64,000 nucleotides of DNA from Spirochaetales bacterium (GTDB lineage Bacteria; Spirochaetota; Spirochaetia; UBA9216): positions 1 through 64,000 of the forward strand of contig JAEKNX010000002.1 of the NCBI GenBank assembly GCA_016839055.1. The letters are read 5' to 3'. Positions 25,539 to 33,837 of the stretch are shown here, one piece after another. Every line of letters starts with the position of its first letter. Within the stretch, counting starts at the first letter, position 1. The position numbers and the translations under genes were made by a program. A model generated the notes under the pieces. The model was not told the origin of the DNA, did not search any database, and was given only the letters and a program-made list of their open reading frames with translations.

Positions 25539-26444
25539 TTGAATATATTGCCCAGCGCGGGTTGCCGCATTTTAAAAAACAAGCATCTTGAAGTAGAAGT
25601 AATTATTCCGGGTACTTTCTATACAGAATCCAGATTTGACTGGCTGGGAATGGTTAGCCGGATATCTGATACTGAAGGAAATTGCTATCTCGGACAGGAG
25701 TTTTTATCAGCTTCTCAGGCTTCTGGAAAGACTGGAGGAATCGGTTTGTCAGGCGAATTTCTAACTATGTCCCCCTGGGGCTATGCTCAGGCTAAGCCTG
25801 GGGAAGAGTTTCTTAAGCCTGGAGTCGGTTTTCTTACTCGTGTGGGGTATGAAGATTATTCGTTCTTTCAGGATTATCCAGTAAGACCATTTACGACGGA
25901 GATTAAAAGCCTGAAAGACGGAATTGAATTCACGCAGAAGAGTTGTCGGTTAAAGGAGTCGGTATTTAATTTGTTTAAAAGCATAGAGCTTGAGGGTGAT
26001 AAGTTGATAATATCCTCAGAATTGGAAAATTGCGGAGGAGATTATCTTAGCGGAGATGAGTATTGTCATAATTTCCTGAGTTTTCTCGGGCACGGTATTG
26101 TTCCCGGATTAGAATTCAATTACCAGGCGGATAGTGAGCTGTTGTGGGAAAATTGTGACAGAAACTTGGTAGACCTGGTTCAAGGAGATTTCAGCTTTAA
26201 ACGCGTTCCTGAAAAGGAGTTTTTTTGTTCTTCCAGATTTCAAAAACCATTTTCTGAAGCATCCTGGTCGGTTAGAGACCGCTTTAGTGGTCTTGGAGTA
26301 AGCTGTTTGGAGAATTTTCCTGTTGCGAAAATGGCAATATGGGGAACCGCTAAGGTGTTCTCTCCGGAAGCCTTTCATGAATTTACTATTGAGCCAGGTA
26401 TGAGCCTCTTCTGGCAGAGGGTTTATCGCTTTGCTAATTATTAA
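25539..26444 (+). CDS. Galactose-mutarotase-like protein (aldose epimerase superfamily)
   Basis: A 301-residue beta-sandwich protein of the mutarotase superfamily. The pattern FDWLGMVSRI near 33, GIGLSGEF near 69 and WQRVYRF at the end support the fold. The start is TTG at 25539, about 16 bases after the RidA stop, with GGTGA upstream; the start is not certain. Such proteins interconvert anomers or bind the sugar. It is the last gene of the operon. The identity of the sugar cannot be read. Confidence 0.6.
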   Translation: MNILPSAGCRILKNKHLEVEVIIPGTFYTESRFDWLGMVSRISDTEGNCYLGQEFLSASQASGKTGGIGLSGEFLTMSPWGYAQAKPGEEFLKPGVGFLTRVGYEDYSFFQDYPVRPFTTEIKSLKDGIEFTQKSCRLKESVFNLFKSIELEGDKLIISSELENCGGDYLSGDEYCHNFLSFLGHGIVPGLEFNYQADSELLWENCDRNLVDLVQGDFSFKRVPEKEFFCSSRFQKPFSEASWSVRDRFSGLGVSCLENFPVAKMAIWGTAKVFSPEAFHEFTIEPGMSLFWQRVYRFANY

Positions 26445-26483
26445 TATCCTGAGGATTATAAAGAGCTATCCTTCCTGAGTTTA

Positions 26484-26933
26484 TTATTTTTGTCCTTTTC
26501 GGATAAATTCAATTGCCTTCTCAGCCGGCAGAAAGTCGCCAAATGTAACAGTCACCTCGGGGAACTTTCTGAAGATACTCAGGGTGTATTGTTTTATTTC
26601 AGTAACCACAGTTTCGGTGAGCTGGTAATCTTCATCTTCCGGGCAGACAAAGACTTTTACATCTTCTTCTTTCTCTCCCTGATACTCTTCGATCATTTCA
26701 AGCATCCCGAGTATTCTGCAGCTTACCTGCGTTCCTACCTTGAAATCTGTGTCGGATATCAGCCAGGCATCGAGACAGTCGCCGTCTTCGCCGATGGTGC
26801 CGGGGATGAAGCCGTATTGATAAGTGGCGGCAGATAGGAGTTCTTCTTCCTTTAAAAACTCGAGTGTCTTCTCGTTGAACTTGCTGCGCAGTTTACTGTT
26901 TTTACGATTTTGAATAAAGACGTTTACTGTCAT
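26484..26933 (-). CDS. Inorganic pyrophosphatase (family I-like)
   Basis: A 149-residue protein. EDGDCLDAW near residue 54 is the family I pyrophosphatase signature D-x-D-x-x-D, and GFIPGTIG precedes it. The start is the ATG at 26933 (MTVNVFIQNRKNS); a longer frame to 27011 has an unusual proline- and histidine-rich extension. It would hydrolyse pyrophosphate to phosphate. It is shorter than the usual 170-180 residues, so a related hydrolase is possible. Confidence 0.7.
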   Translation of the reverse strand: MTVNVFIQNRKNSKLRSKFNEKTLEFLKEEELLSAATYQYGFIPGTIGEDGDCLDAWLISDTDFKVGTQVSCRILGMLEMIEEYQGEKEEDVKVFVCPEDEDYQLTETVVTEIKQYTLSIFRKFPEVTVTFGDFLPAEKAIEFIRKGQK

Positions 26934-27015
26934 GGTTATATTATAACATGGCCGCTGTGGGGATGGCTCGGGAGGAGCATGAGAATAGGCGTGCCGCCCG
27001 GAGGCGGCCAATGAT

Positions 27016-28056
27016 TTATTTATCGAGAAAACTGTTTAAGTAAATATTGAATTGCCTGGGCAGCTCTCTGCTTATGACTTTCTGAACATCGACGTTTAAT
27101 CGTGACCTGGCCGCTGATTCTGAAGTAGAGGCGGATATGCCGCTCTCATCTATCGAGATAATAGTCAGGCCGTTTTCATTAATAATTTCAAGGGATAAGT
27201 ACCATTTGAAGTTCTCGTAATCATTGTTGCGCTCAATTTTTTCAGAGATCAGGCTGCCTTCAGCCATTAGTTCGGCTTTGCTGGCTAGAGAGAATCCCAT
27301 ATCGGTGAATGTGTCCGAAATTGCGGAGGCTATTGCTGTCGAGTCTTTACCGGTAAAGTTAATTCGGAAGGTTAGATCTTGTGCTGCCCGGGTTCTGACT
27401 GTTTTTAAGTCATCGAGGCTGTAGCCGAGATTCAGGGTGTCGGCCATCTGCGGATGAAGGATGTCGAGCTGCTCGAGGAGGACTTCATTGCTCACGGCAA
27501 TTACGAAGGCCGAATCATAGTAGGCGTATTTTTCTATCTTTGTGTTTCCATTATCTCCGTTATCTTTTAACCGCAGGAGGACGTGGCTCTGATCTTCTAT
27601 CCTTTTCCGGTACAGCTCTGCTGTTTCTACGCGGTTGAGATAGGCTGCCACTATCACGGTTCCCATATCGTTGGTCCAGGACTCTCCGAATTTCAGATTC
27701 GACAGGGTCTGATCACTGAGCTGTGAAATCTTGTCTGTTACGCGGGTCTCATCGGTTACTGAGGTGAGCACACCCTGTTTGCGCATGTCGGCGTATCTGT
27801 TCTCGATAGTAGTGTCTACTTTAATACGGCTCTCGAAAATGAGGGCCATGTTTGCGGCCGCTTTTGACTGAGCCTTTGAGAGGCTGTCTCCTTCGCCGAG
27901 TACAGCAAGATACTGACTGGGCGGGTAGGCTGAGTCTATGTCGGTTATCCAGGATGGTTGTCCCCGGCCCGAAGCGCTGCCGGCTGTCGGAGTTGAAGCA
28001 CAGCCTGCAAGCAGGAGAATTGGTAATAATAAAAATGGAATAATTTTTTTTAACAT
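27016..28056 (-). CDS. LPP20-like lipoprotein
   Basis: A 346-residue lipoprotein. Lipobox LLAGC is at residues 15-19. An LPP20-like region follows (QYLAVLGEGDSLSKAQSKAA), a domain seen in several outer-membrane lipoproteins. It is likely anchored in the outer membrane, facing the periplasm. It is the third gene of a minus-strand trio with a COG3014-like and an LpoB-like protein. Its role is unknown. Confidence 0.75.
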   Translation of the reverse strand: MLKKIIPFLLLPILLLAGCASTPTAGSASGRGQPSWITDIDSAYPPSQYLAVLGEGDSLSKAQSKAAANMALIFESRIKVDTTIENRYADMRKQGVLTSVTDETRVTDKISQLSDQTLSNLKFGESWTNDMGTVIVAAYLNRVETAELYRKRIEDQSHVLLRLKDNGDNGNTKIEKYAYYDSAFVIAVSNEVLLEQLDILHPQMADTLNLGYSLDDLKTVRTRAAQDLTFRINFTGKDSTAIASAISDTFTDMGFSLASKAELMAEGSLISEKIERNNDYENFKWYLSLEIINENGLTIISIDESGISASTSESAARSRLNVDVQKVISRELPRQFNIYLNSFLDK

Positions 28057-28069
28057 TTTAGTACCTCAT

Positions 28070-29476
28070 CTAAAATATGAAAAACGATTCGATAATCGAA
28101 TTGTCTTTATTTATCTCCATATTTTCCTTTGAGTCGATAAAAAGGAGATGTCCGCTATTATAATATTCTATTCTGAAATTGTAGGTTCCCGGAGAAAGGT
28201 AGGCCTCTCCGGTGTATGCCTGTGCCGGAAAGAAGTTTGAAACGCGAAGGTCCGCGTTTTCGGTGGCATCAACTGCCACGTCTGTTGCAATATCGAATAT
28301 CGATTTAAGGAGTCCCAGACCAGAGCCTTCAATCTCCTTGTCTATTGCCTGATCGGCCGCCTCTTTAACTATGCCTTTAATCAGCGCCCGAGTAACTGTT
28401 TTTCCCACTGTCAGCGGCAATTCTTTGGAGAAAGTCCTCTGGGCAATGTGTTCCATGTCTTCGGTTAGGCCGAGATCTGCAATTAAGCTGTCGTCTGCAT
28501 ATACCCGGATGTTGTTGACAGGAACGCTTCTGTTCTCCATCCTCGGGAATTGAAATTTAATATGAAAGCCTGCTTCAATGCCGGGGACATACATGGCAGT
28601 GAGGCCTGTCATCTGATAGAGGTAGTCCCCCGAGTTCTGTTCGAGCGAAGAGAAAGTAATCATATCATGCTGAGAGTTAATGTAGTAGGTTGTCGCCACC
28701 TTGTTCGGGGATTGTCCGGTGAAGACGAAGAAATTAACCGGAAGCTCATGGCCTTCGGCAGGACTTGCATCCGGCGGGGATGGAGCAGGGAAGGGGTAGA
28801 GTTCCGGCTGGCTCAAATAAGACTCTTTTATCAGGCCCCTGTCAATTCGGGCATCATCCCAGTCTCCCATATTCCGGTAGAGGACGCAGCCGATGTATCT
28901 GGCCAGGGCGTCATTATGAAATTCATTGATGACCTTCGGAACTACGGCCTTACTGCTTTCGCTGCTTCGCGAGTACTGGTCGTACATGAGGTTGTACTTA
29001 TCCTGAAGCAGATTAAGCTTGTTATTTACTCTTCGGACTTCCACGAGGGCGCTCTCGGTATCATCGAGGGCAATATAATTCAGACTCTTGAATATGTTGA
29101 TATACAGGTCTTCATATACCTCTCCGTCGTAATCAAGGGCATTGTCATTTAGAAGTCCTGAGCCGATGGCCTTGGATATGCTCTGCGTGTAGAGCTCTTC
29201 GATGCCGTATTCGGCCTCACTTAAGGCGGAATTGCTTTCCTCGTATTTGCCCGCGTAATGGTACAGCATCCCTAAGTCAAGATAATAGAGAACTCTCTCT
29301 TTCTCCTGGTAGGTTTTACCCTTGGACTCTTCTATGATCGCGGCGGCAGCCAGGTAGTTTCTCTGCCGGACATGGACTTCAGCCTCCACATATTGAGATT
29401 GGGAGGTCCGCATGCTGGCGCAGGAGACGGACAGAAGAACGATTACAATAATAGATAGTGGGCGCAGTGCTTTCAT
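28070..29476 (-). CDS. COG3014-like lipoprotein with TPR-like repeats
   Basis: A 468-residue lipoprotein. Lipobox VSCA is at about 17-20. The N-terminal third reads like TPR helices (YYLDLGMLYHYAGKYEES, then SLNYIALDDTESALVEV). The later part is rich in beta-strands and ends in a short FFIF tail. This pattern is that of the conserved uncharacterised family COG3014. It lies between the LpoB-like and LPP20-like genes, 5 and 13 bases away, so the three form an operon. Confidence 0.75.
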   Translation of the reverse strand: MKALRPLSIIVIVLLSVSCASMRTSQSQYVEAEVHVRQRNYLAAAAIIEESKGKTYQEKERVLYYLDLGMLYHYAGKYEESNSALSEAEYGIEELYTQSISKAIGSGLLNDNALDYDGEVYEDLYINIFKSLNYIALDDTESALVEVRRVNNKLNLLQDKYNLMYDQYSRSSESSKAVVPKVINEFHNDALARYIGCVLYRNMGDWDDARIDRGLIKESYLSQPELYPFPAPSPPDASPAEGHELPVNFFVFTGQSPNKVATTYYINSQHDMITFSSLEQNSGDYLYQMTGLTAMYVPGIEAGFHIKFQFPRMENRSVPVNNIRVYADDSLIADLGLTEDMEHIAQRTFSKELPLTVGKTVTRALIKGIVKEAADQAIDKEIEGSGLGLLKSIFDIATDVAVDATENADLRVSNFFPAQAYTGEAYLSPGTYNFRIEYYNSGHLLFIDSKENMEINKDNSIIESFFIF

Positions 29477-29481
29477 GGCGT

Positions 29482-30087
29482 CTACCAGGAACTTTTAGAG
29501 CGCTCGACTGCTTTCTTTATATCTTTGGAGTCGATCCAGATTTTCTGGTTCGTCTCGATATCGATCATTTCCATGTCTACGGTATAGAGGGTGACTTTTT
29601 TACCTTCGACCGCATCAGTCTGGCTTGTGAAGACGCCAATGAGCATGACATCGGCTCCGGTTTCGGCTGCGAGGGCAGCCATGCTTTCTTCGGTTGCATT
29701 CCCCTGTTGATCGAGTTTCTCATCGCGAAGCTGAAGCCTTTCATCAGAGTTTGCTACGAAGATCACTTCTCCGCTGTTCACGAGTTCTCTTTCAATGTCT
29801 TTTGTGAAGGTTTTTGTCTCTATATGTTCCGAGCTTCGGTTGCTGATGTAACCTACAATGACGACAGGTGCTCTGCCTTCCGCTTCGATAAATTTATTAA
29901 GCCATCGGCCGCCAAGAAGGCTGTCTATCATATACTCTGCAGTAAGGCGGGAATCGGTGTCATTCCATCGTCCGCTGAGATCTACCACCTCATCGGACGC
30001 TATTCTGCTGACTGTGGCTGTAGTAGCGCATCCGGTAATCAATATGGCTATCAAGGTGAGAGTTATTATAAATATTTTTTTATTCAT
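29482..30087 (-). CDS. LpoB-like lipoprotein (penicillin-binding protein activator family)
   Basis: A 201-residue lipoprotein. Lipobox LITGC is near 17-21. The LpoB-like body has VVIVGYISNRSSEHIET near 65 and ETGADVMLIGVFTSQTD. In enterobacteria LpoB activates a peptidoglycan synthase from the outer membrane. In this organism that role is not proven. The ATG at 30087 is chosen because AAGGAGAAG lies just before it. It is the first gene of the lipoprotein trio. Confidence 0.75.
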   Translation of the reverse strand: MNKKIFIITLTLIAILITGCATTATVSRIASDEVVDLSGRWNDTDSRLTAEYMIDSLLGGRWLNKFIEAEGRAPVVIVGYISNRSSEHIETKTFTKDIERELVNSGEVIFVANSDERLQLRDEKLDQQGNATEESMAALAAETGADVMLIGVFTSQTDAVEGKKVTLYTVDMEMIDIETNQKIWIDSKDIKKAVERSKSSW

Positions 30088-30316
30088 TTCTTCTCCTTTT
30101 AGGGCTGATTTCTTGACCCCTTTTGACACTTATTCTACCTTATCCTATAATTGTTTTGGTTGTAAATAAATATTTAATAAATCTCTCTAAGATTCGAGGA
30201 ATTTTTTATGAATGCAATCAATTATAGATCCATTGCTGAAAACCGCGTTTGATTAAAGAATTGAGTCGGAAATAATCGATCATGATTAGTATATTAGAAC
30301 GAGGGGGGCTAAGGCC

Positions 30317-30347
30317 AAAAAAAACCGTCCCTGCTGGGACGGTTTTT
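30317..30347 (-). terminator. Rho-independent terminator of the 30365-30811 gene
   Basis: AAAACCGTCCC pairs with GGGACGGTTTT across a TGCT loop. On the minus strand it is followed by a run of T, so it ends transcription of the gene at 30365-30811. Confidence 0.85.
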
Positions 30348-30364
30348 GAACTTCTGTTGTTCTG

Positions 30365-30811
30365 TTAGGCGGCTTTTTTCTTGCCGGTATTTGTTTCGTT
30401 CGCGGGGGCGAAAGTATTGAACAAGCGTGAGAAGATTCCGGGACGGTTTTTTTTATTAATACGAACGTAGTCGGCCGCGGCCTGTTCTGCGAAGATGCCC
30501 TGGTCTTCCTCTTTGAGGTAAAACCAATGATTCGAAACTGCTAGATAAAGATCTCCGACGGTCATTTGGGGATTTGTTCTTTTAACACTCCATGAACTTA
30601 TTGCTCTTCTGAGCGGAGTGTAGATGTTTTCGTACCATGAGAAGAGGGCGTCATCCCATGAAATGTCACGTCGAAGTTCCTGGTTTAAAAACTGATTGTG
30701 TACTTCAACGTGTTCCGTAAGGGTTTTCCATCCTTCTTCGTTACTGAACTCAATACCTTCCTGTGTAAAGATACTCTTCATAATGCTGGTCTCTTTTATA
30801 TTCTGAGTCAT
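30365..30811 (-). CDS. Hypothetical protein
   Basis: A 148-residue soluble protein of unknown function. It is rich in aromatic residues: the stretch WDDALFSWYENIYTPLRRAI is notable, and the C-terminus is basic. No signal peptide or membrane segment. GAGGAG precedes the ATG, and a strong terminator follows, so it is a real single-gene unit. No family was recognised. Confidence 0.7.
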   Translation of the reverse strand: MTQNIKETSIMKSIFTQEGIEFSNEEGWKTLTEHVEVHNQFLNQELRRDISWDDALFSWYENIYTPLRRAISSWSVKRTNPQMTVGDLYLAVSNHWFYLKEEDQGIFAEQAAADYVRINKKNRPGIFSRLFNTFAPANETNTGKKKAA

Positions 30812-31123
30812 ATTGTACTCCTCTTTGTTTATTTAACTTGTATTGATAAAATAATACTTATAATAAGAAAAATCAAGTGATAGTGAAGAAAAAAGTTGAC
30901 AAATATGTGAATATACCCATACAGAGGCTAAATTAAACAATTGCAACGACAAACCTCGTTCTATCAGTATAAATATGCACAAATGTGTAAAAATTGACAC
31001 GAATTACTTCGGGAACATCTCTATTTTCGAAACTGATGGTTTTGTTGTGAGATTTTTCATCAATTCTGATGGGCGAGGTAGAACCAGAGGTTTGTCCGGT
31101 ATTACGAGATTGACGTTTTTCTA
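30812..31123. other. Intergenic stretch of about 310 bases
   Basis: It holds the probable promoter of the minus-strand gene at 30365-30811 (TTGATT and TATTTT about 17 bases apart, read on the minus strand, near 30852-30880). A TTGACA at 30894-30899 on the plus strand has no good -10 partner. A 60-codon plus frame (30975-31157) has no ribosome site and runs into the next gene; it is not supported. Confidence 0.5.
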
Positions 31124-31822
31124 CTACCTGTACCTGGCTTCCCTGAGGTCATCCTGAAGGATCCCAATTGTCTCCTTCATTATCTCGATGGTGAGTTTCT
31201 GAAAGCCGTCGGAAAGCTCCTCTTCGGTGAGGTTGCCCAGGCTGGCTATTGTCACGGCATTGCCTATTATATTGTCAAAACCGAAGAAGCCGGGGGTCAG
31301 CTCTTGAGATACTCCGACATGTCTCTGCCAGATTATTTCCCGGTCAACTCTGTGCCAGAGCCTTACTTCCATGTTTATAACCAATTCAACATATCCGCTT
31401 GAGGACCATGATTGAATACCGTATTCTTCGATATCCACTTCGAGGATGACGTCGGAATCACGAACTTTGTCTACCGCATAGGCATTTAGGGTCTTAATCA
31501 TCCGGTCATAGGTGAGCTCGGCCACAAACTCGGGTAGATATAATCCCGCAAGCGCAGAATATAGTTTTTCTTCCGCTTTTCTGGCTTCGTCCGCCTTCAG
31601 AAGGTTCGTTCCGAATTCGATAATGGCCAGCAATTCGCTTCCTTCCCCGTAGTAGCCCAAGTGGTAATCCACGTTAACAGTGGGCTCAGGTGGTGCCTTC
31701 ATGTCGAGGGCGATTCTTGAGTCTGTAAGATCCCATTCATCGAGTCTGTTAATCGTCGAACATCCGGCAAAAAGCAAGGCCAAGGTCAGTATAAGGCCCG
31801 CGCCTGTTATATATTTTCTCAT
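31124..31822 (-). CDS. Hypothetical lipoprotein
   Basis: A 232-residue lipoprotein with lipobox LLFAGC at about 15-20. The rest alternates polar helices and strands, with DVILEVDIEEYGIQSW near 135 and IIWQRHVGVSQ. It resembles periplasmic lipoproteins of the same kind as the trio at 27-30 kb, but no family was recognised. ATG at 31822 has an AGGAG upstream. A strong inverted repeat lies in its leader. Confidence 0.7.
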   Translation of the reverse strand: MRKYITGAGLILTLALLFAGCSTINRLDEWDLTDSRIALDMKAPPEPTVNVDYHLGYYGEGSELLAIIEFGTNLLKADEARKAEEKLYSALAGLYLPEFVAELTYDRMIKTLNAYAVDKVRDSDVILEVDIEEYGIQSWSSSGYVELVINMEVRLWHRVDREIIWQRHVGVSQELTPGFFGFDNIIGNAVTIASLGNLTEEELSDGFQKLTIEIMKETIGILQDDLREARYR

Positions 31823-31845
31823 TTTATCTCCTGTTGTCAAAAACA

Positions 31846-31872
31846 CTTCGAAAAATAAACAATTTTTCGAAG
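31846..31872. promoter_or_regulatory. Inverted repeat in the leader of the 31124-31822 lipoprotein
   Basis: CTTCGAAAAA (31846-31855) and TTTTTCGAAG (31863-31872) are perfect inverted repeats with a 7-base loop. It begins 23 bases before the lipoprotein ATG on the minus strand. It could be an operator or leader hairpin. Confidence 0.45.
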
Positions 31873-32044
31873 AGCCTTTATACTCTTATTTAACACGGAA
31901 AGACTAATATATTGTTACTTATTCCCAGGGGAATATCAATTTATATTCTTCGTTTCGGGTATATTATTTTATAGAATGTGTTTGAATCTACAGAATGAGG
32001 AAGAACTATGAACCAATTCTAATTGTCGGTATTGATTTTCAATG

Positions 32045-33196
32045 TCATATGGAAACACGATTTCGTCCAGTGGTTTTTGAATGATACAGCATTTCATCTG
32101 CGCGTTTTAATGTATCTTCGAAGAACTGTTCAGAACCGTCATAAATAGCAATACCTGCACTTATTGTCACGTTAAATTGAACATTTTTAAAACTGAAAGG
32201 AATCAAAGCTATAGATTGCCTTATTCGTTCGGCACAATCAATGATTGATTGTTTATTTTCGAATTGTCCGACTATCACGAATTCTTCGCCCCCGAACCGT
32301 ATGCAGAAGTCGTTTGGTCTTACTTTACTTGCCATCATATGTGCAATCTGTGAGAGCACAACATCCCCATATTTATGTCCATATTGATCATTAACTGCTT
32401 TAAAATGATCAATGTCAATGAAAATGGCGGCCAGCAGATGATCCTTTTCACGGCGATACTTACTTAAAATCGGCGGCAATATTTCATTTAAAAACCGTTT
32501 TGTGAAGAGATTAGTCAGCGGGTCTCTTACGACAAGCGTTTCAAGCTGCCGAATATAATGATTCACTAGGAGAAAGGCAAAAACAAAGTACACAACAAAA
32601 ATTGTACTGAGAAATCCTGAGGTATTTATTATAGCCCTGCGGATGTTTTCATGCATTTCATCAAGATAAACTCCAGTGCCTAACACCCAGTTCCAGGGTT
32701 CGAAATAAGTTACATAGGAGATTTTGGGATACTCCTCTACTGAATGCGGCTTTGGTCAGTTATATACTACCCAGTCACCACCTGCTTTTGCCTTTAAGAT
32801 GAAGTCCTGAAAAATATATCGACCGTTGCTGTCAGTCCAATCCAGCTGATTAATCCCGACTCTTTCCGGTGTGAAAGGCTGCATTAGTAGAATCCCTTCT
32901 CCGTTGTTGATCCAGAAATAGCCGTTATCTTCATAGGTGGCCGATTCCAGTAAACTCAGAGCAAGATTCTGGGCATCTGTGAGTGATAACTTTCCCGTTA
33001 GCGACAATTGATATAGGTGTTCTATTGTGCTAATTCCGACTTCCGAGATGTGTTTTGACTGAGCTTTTTTTTCGTTTTCAAGACTGGCCGAATATGATCT
33101 GAAAAAGAAAAATAGAAAAGCAAAGCTCCCTATGATGATCAGAATGATTATTCCAGTCAGCCGTTTGTAGACAGTGGAGTTGGGTGAACTAATCAT
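32045..33196 (-). pseudogene. Cache-GGDEF diguanylate cyclase interrupted by one TGA
   Basis: One minus-strand frame runs from 33196 to 32045 and is interrupted only by a TGA at 32756-32758. The N-terminal part has a membrane segment (GIIILIIIGSFAFLFFFF) and a Cache domain (SATYEDNGYFWINNGEGILL). After the stop come PKPHSVEEYPKISYV and WVLGTGVYLDEM, a second membrane segment, and a GGDEF domain with RPND inhibitory site and FGGEEF active site. The stop falls exactly where Cache proteins have Trp in the WPKP motif, so one TGG to TGA change explains it. The enzyme would make cyclic di-GMP. As written it gives only a Cache fragment, unless the stop is read through or the change is an error. The downstream frame could restart at 32686 but would lose part of the sensor. 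Confidence 0.85.
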
Positions 33197-33837
33197 TTTA
33201 ACCTCATAAATTATTTCCGGATGTCAAACACATACTGTATTATAATCTTTTATTTTCAAATATCAAATGCTATTAGATTTCAGCATTGTCATTCAACGGA
33301 CTCCCGGATAATGATTAAGCTGATTGATTCAGCAATTCTAAATTTAATCTCCGGAAGCGGCTGAATAATCTTTAAAATGTCTAAATATCTCAATCATTCC
33401 TCTTTGCCACGTGTTGAAAAGTTCTAATTCCTGCTTCCGGGACGTCAGTAGTTCTGAATTCGGCTGCCTTTGTATGCCGCCGCTGGGGACCCCGATGCCG
33501 TCAGGAAAAATTGAGGTCTTCCGAACCTTTTTCTGATGGTGTCGGGGTCAGCAAGGGCCGACATACGGGGGAATTGCAGTCAAATTCAGAATTGCTGTGA
33601 TTGATTTCAATATAATGACAAAAAGCGAATAATAAATTATAGTTTAGTCAGCAATAATGGGAGGCATATCATGGTTTGGCTTTTATATAAATCTGTTGGA
33701 GGAAGAACTCTCGGGAGCTTCCTTACGTAGATAAAGAGAAAATCAAACAGGTGTCAGATACAGTAGGAGAACGTCTCTCTTTATATTCCTTCGGAAGCAT
33801 TCAATTGTTTTACAGCAAAAAATGGAGGAATTGAATC
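33197..33837. other. Intergenic stretch of 640 bases with a long inverted repeat
   Basis: No gene is supported. The centre holds a long imperfect inverted repeat (33447-33598). Nearer the ABC-F gene a frame without a stop can be read from about 33708 (ELPYVDKEKIKQVSDTVGE) that ends just before 33838. It has no start and may be a remnant of a decayed short gene. Confidence 0.55.
33447..33598. repeat. Long imperfect inverted repeat (about 65-base arms)
   Basis: The left arm (33447-33512) matches the complement of the right arm (33526-33598): shared blocks are TTCTGAATT, CTGC, GTATG, ACCCCGA and TCAG followed by AAAA. The centre is a short spacer around TTGAGGTCTTCCGAAC. It could form a long hairpin in RNA or be a miniature transposon. 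No terminator-like T-run follows. Confidence 0.7.

Noticed and set aside
28550-30102. Long plus-strand frames (about 200 and 214 codons) opposite the lipoprotein genes
   Set aside because: They are shadows of the COG3014-like and LpoB-like genes, which have lipoboxes, ribosome sites and operon spacing.
30894-31157. A plus-strand promoter (TTGACA at 30894) with a 60-codon gene at 30975
   Set aside because: There is no -10 box at the right distance, no ribosome site, and the frame runs into the antisense of the lipoprotein gene.
32756-32758. Selenocysteine or general TGA recoding in the Cache-GGDEF gene
   Set aside because: The TGA replaces a Trp position, not a Cys position, and many intact genes here end with TGA and use TGG for Trp.
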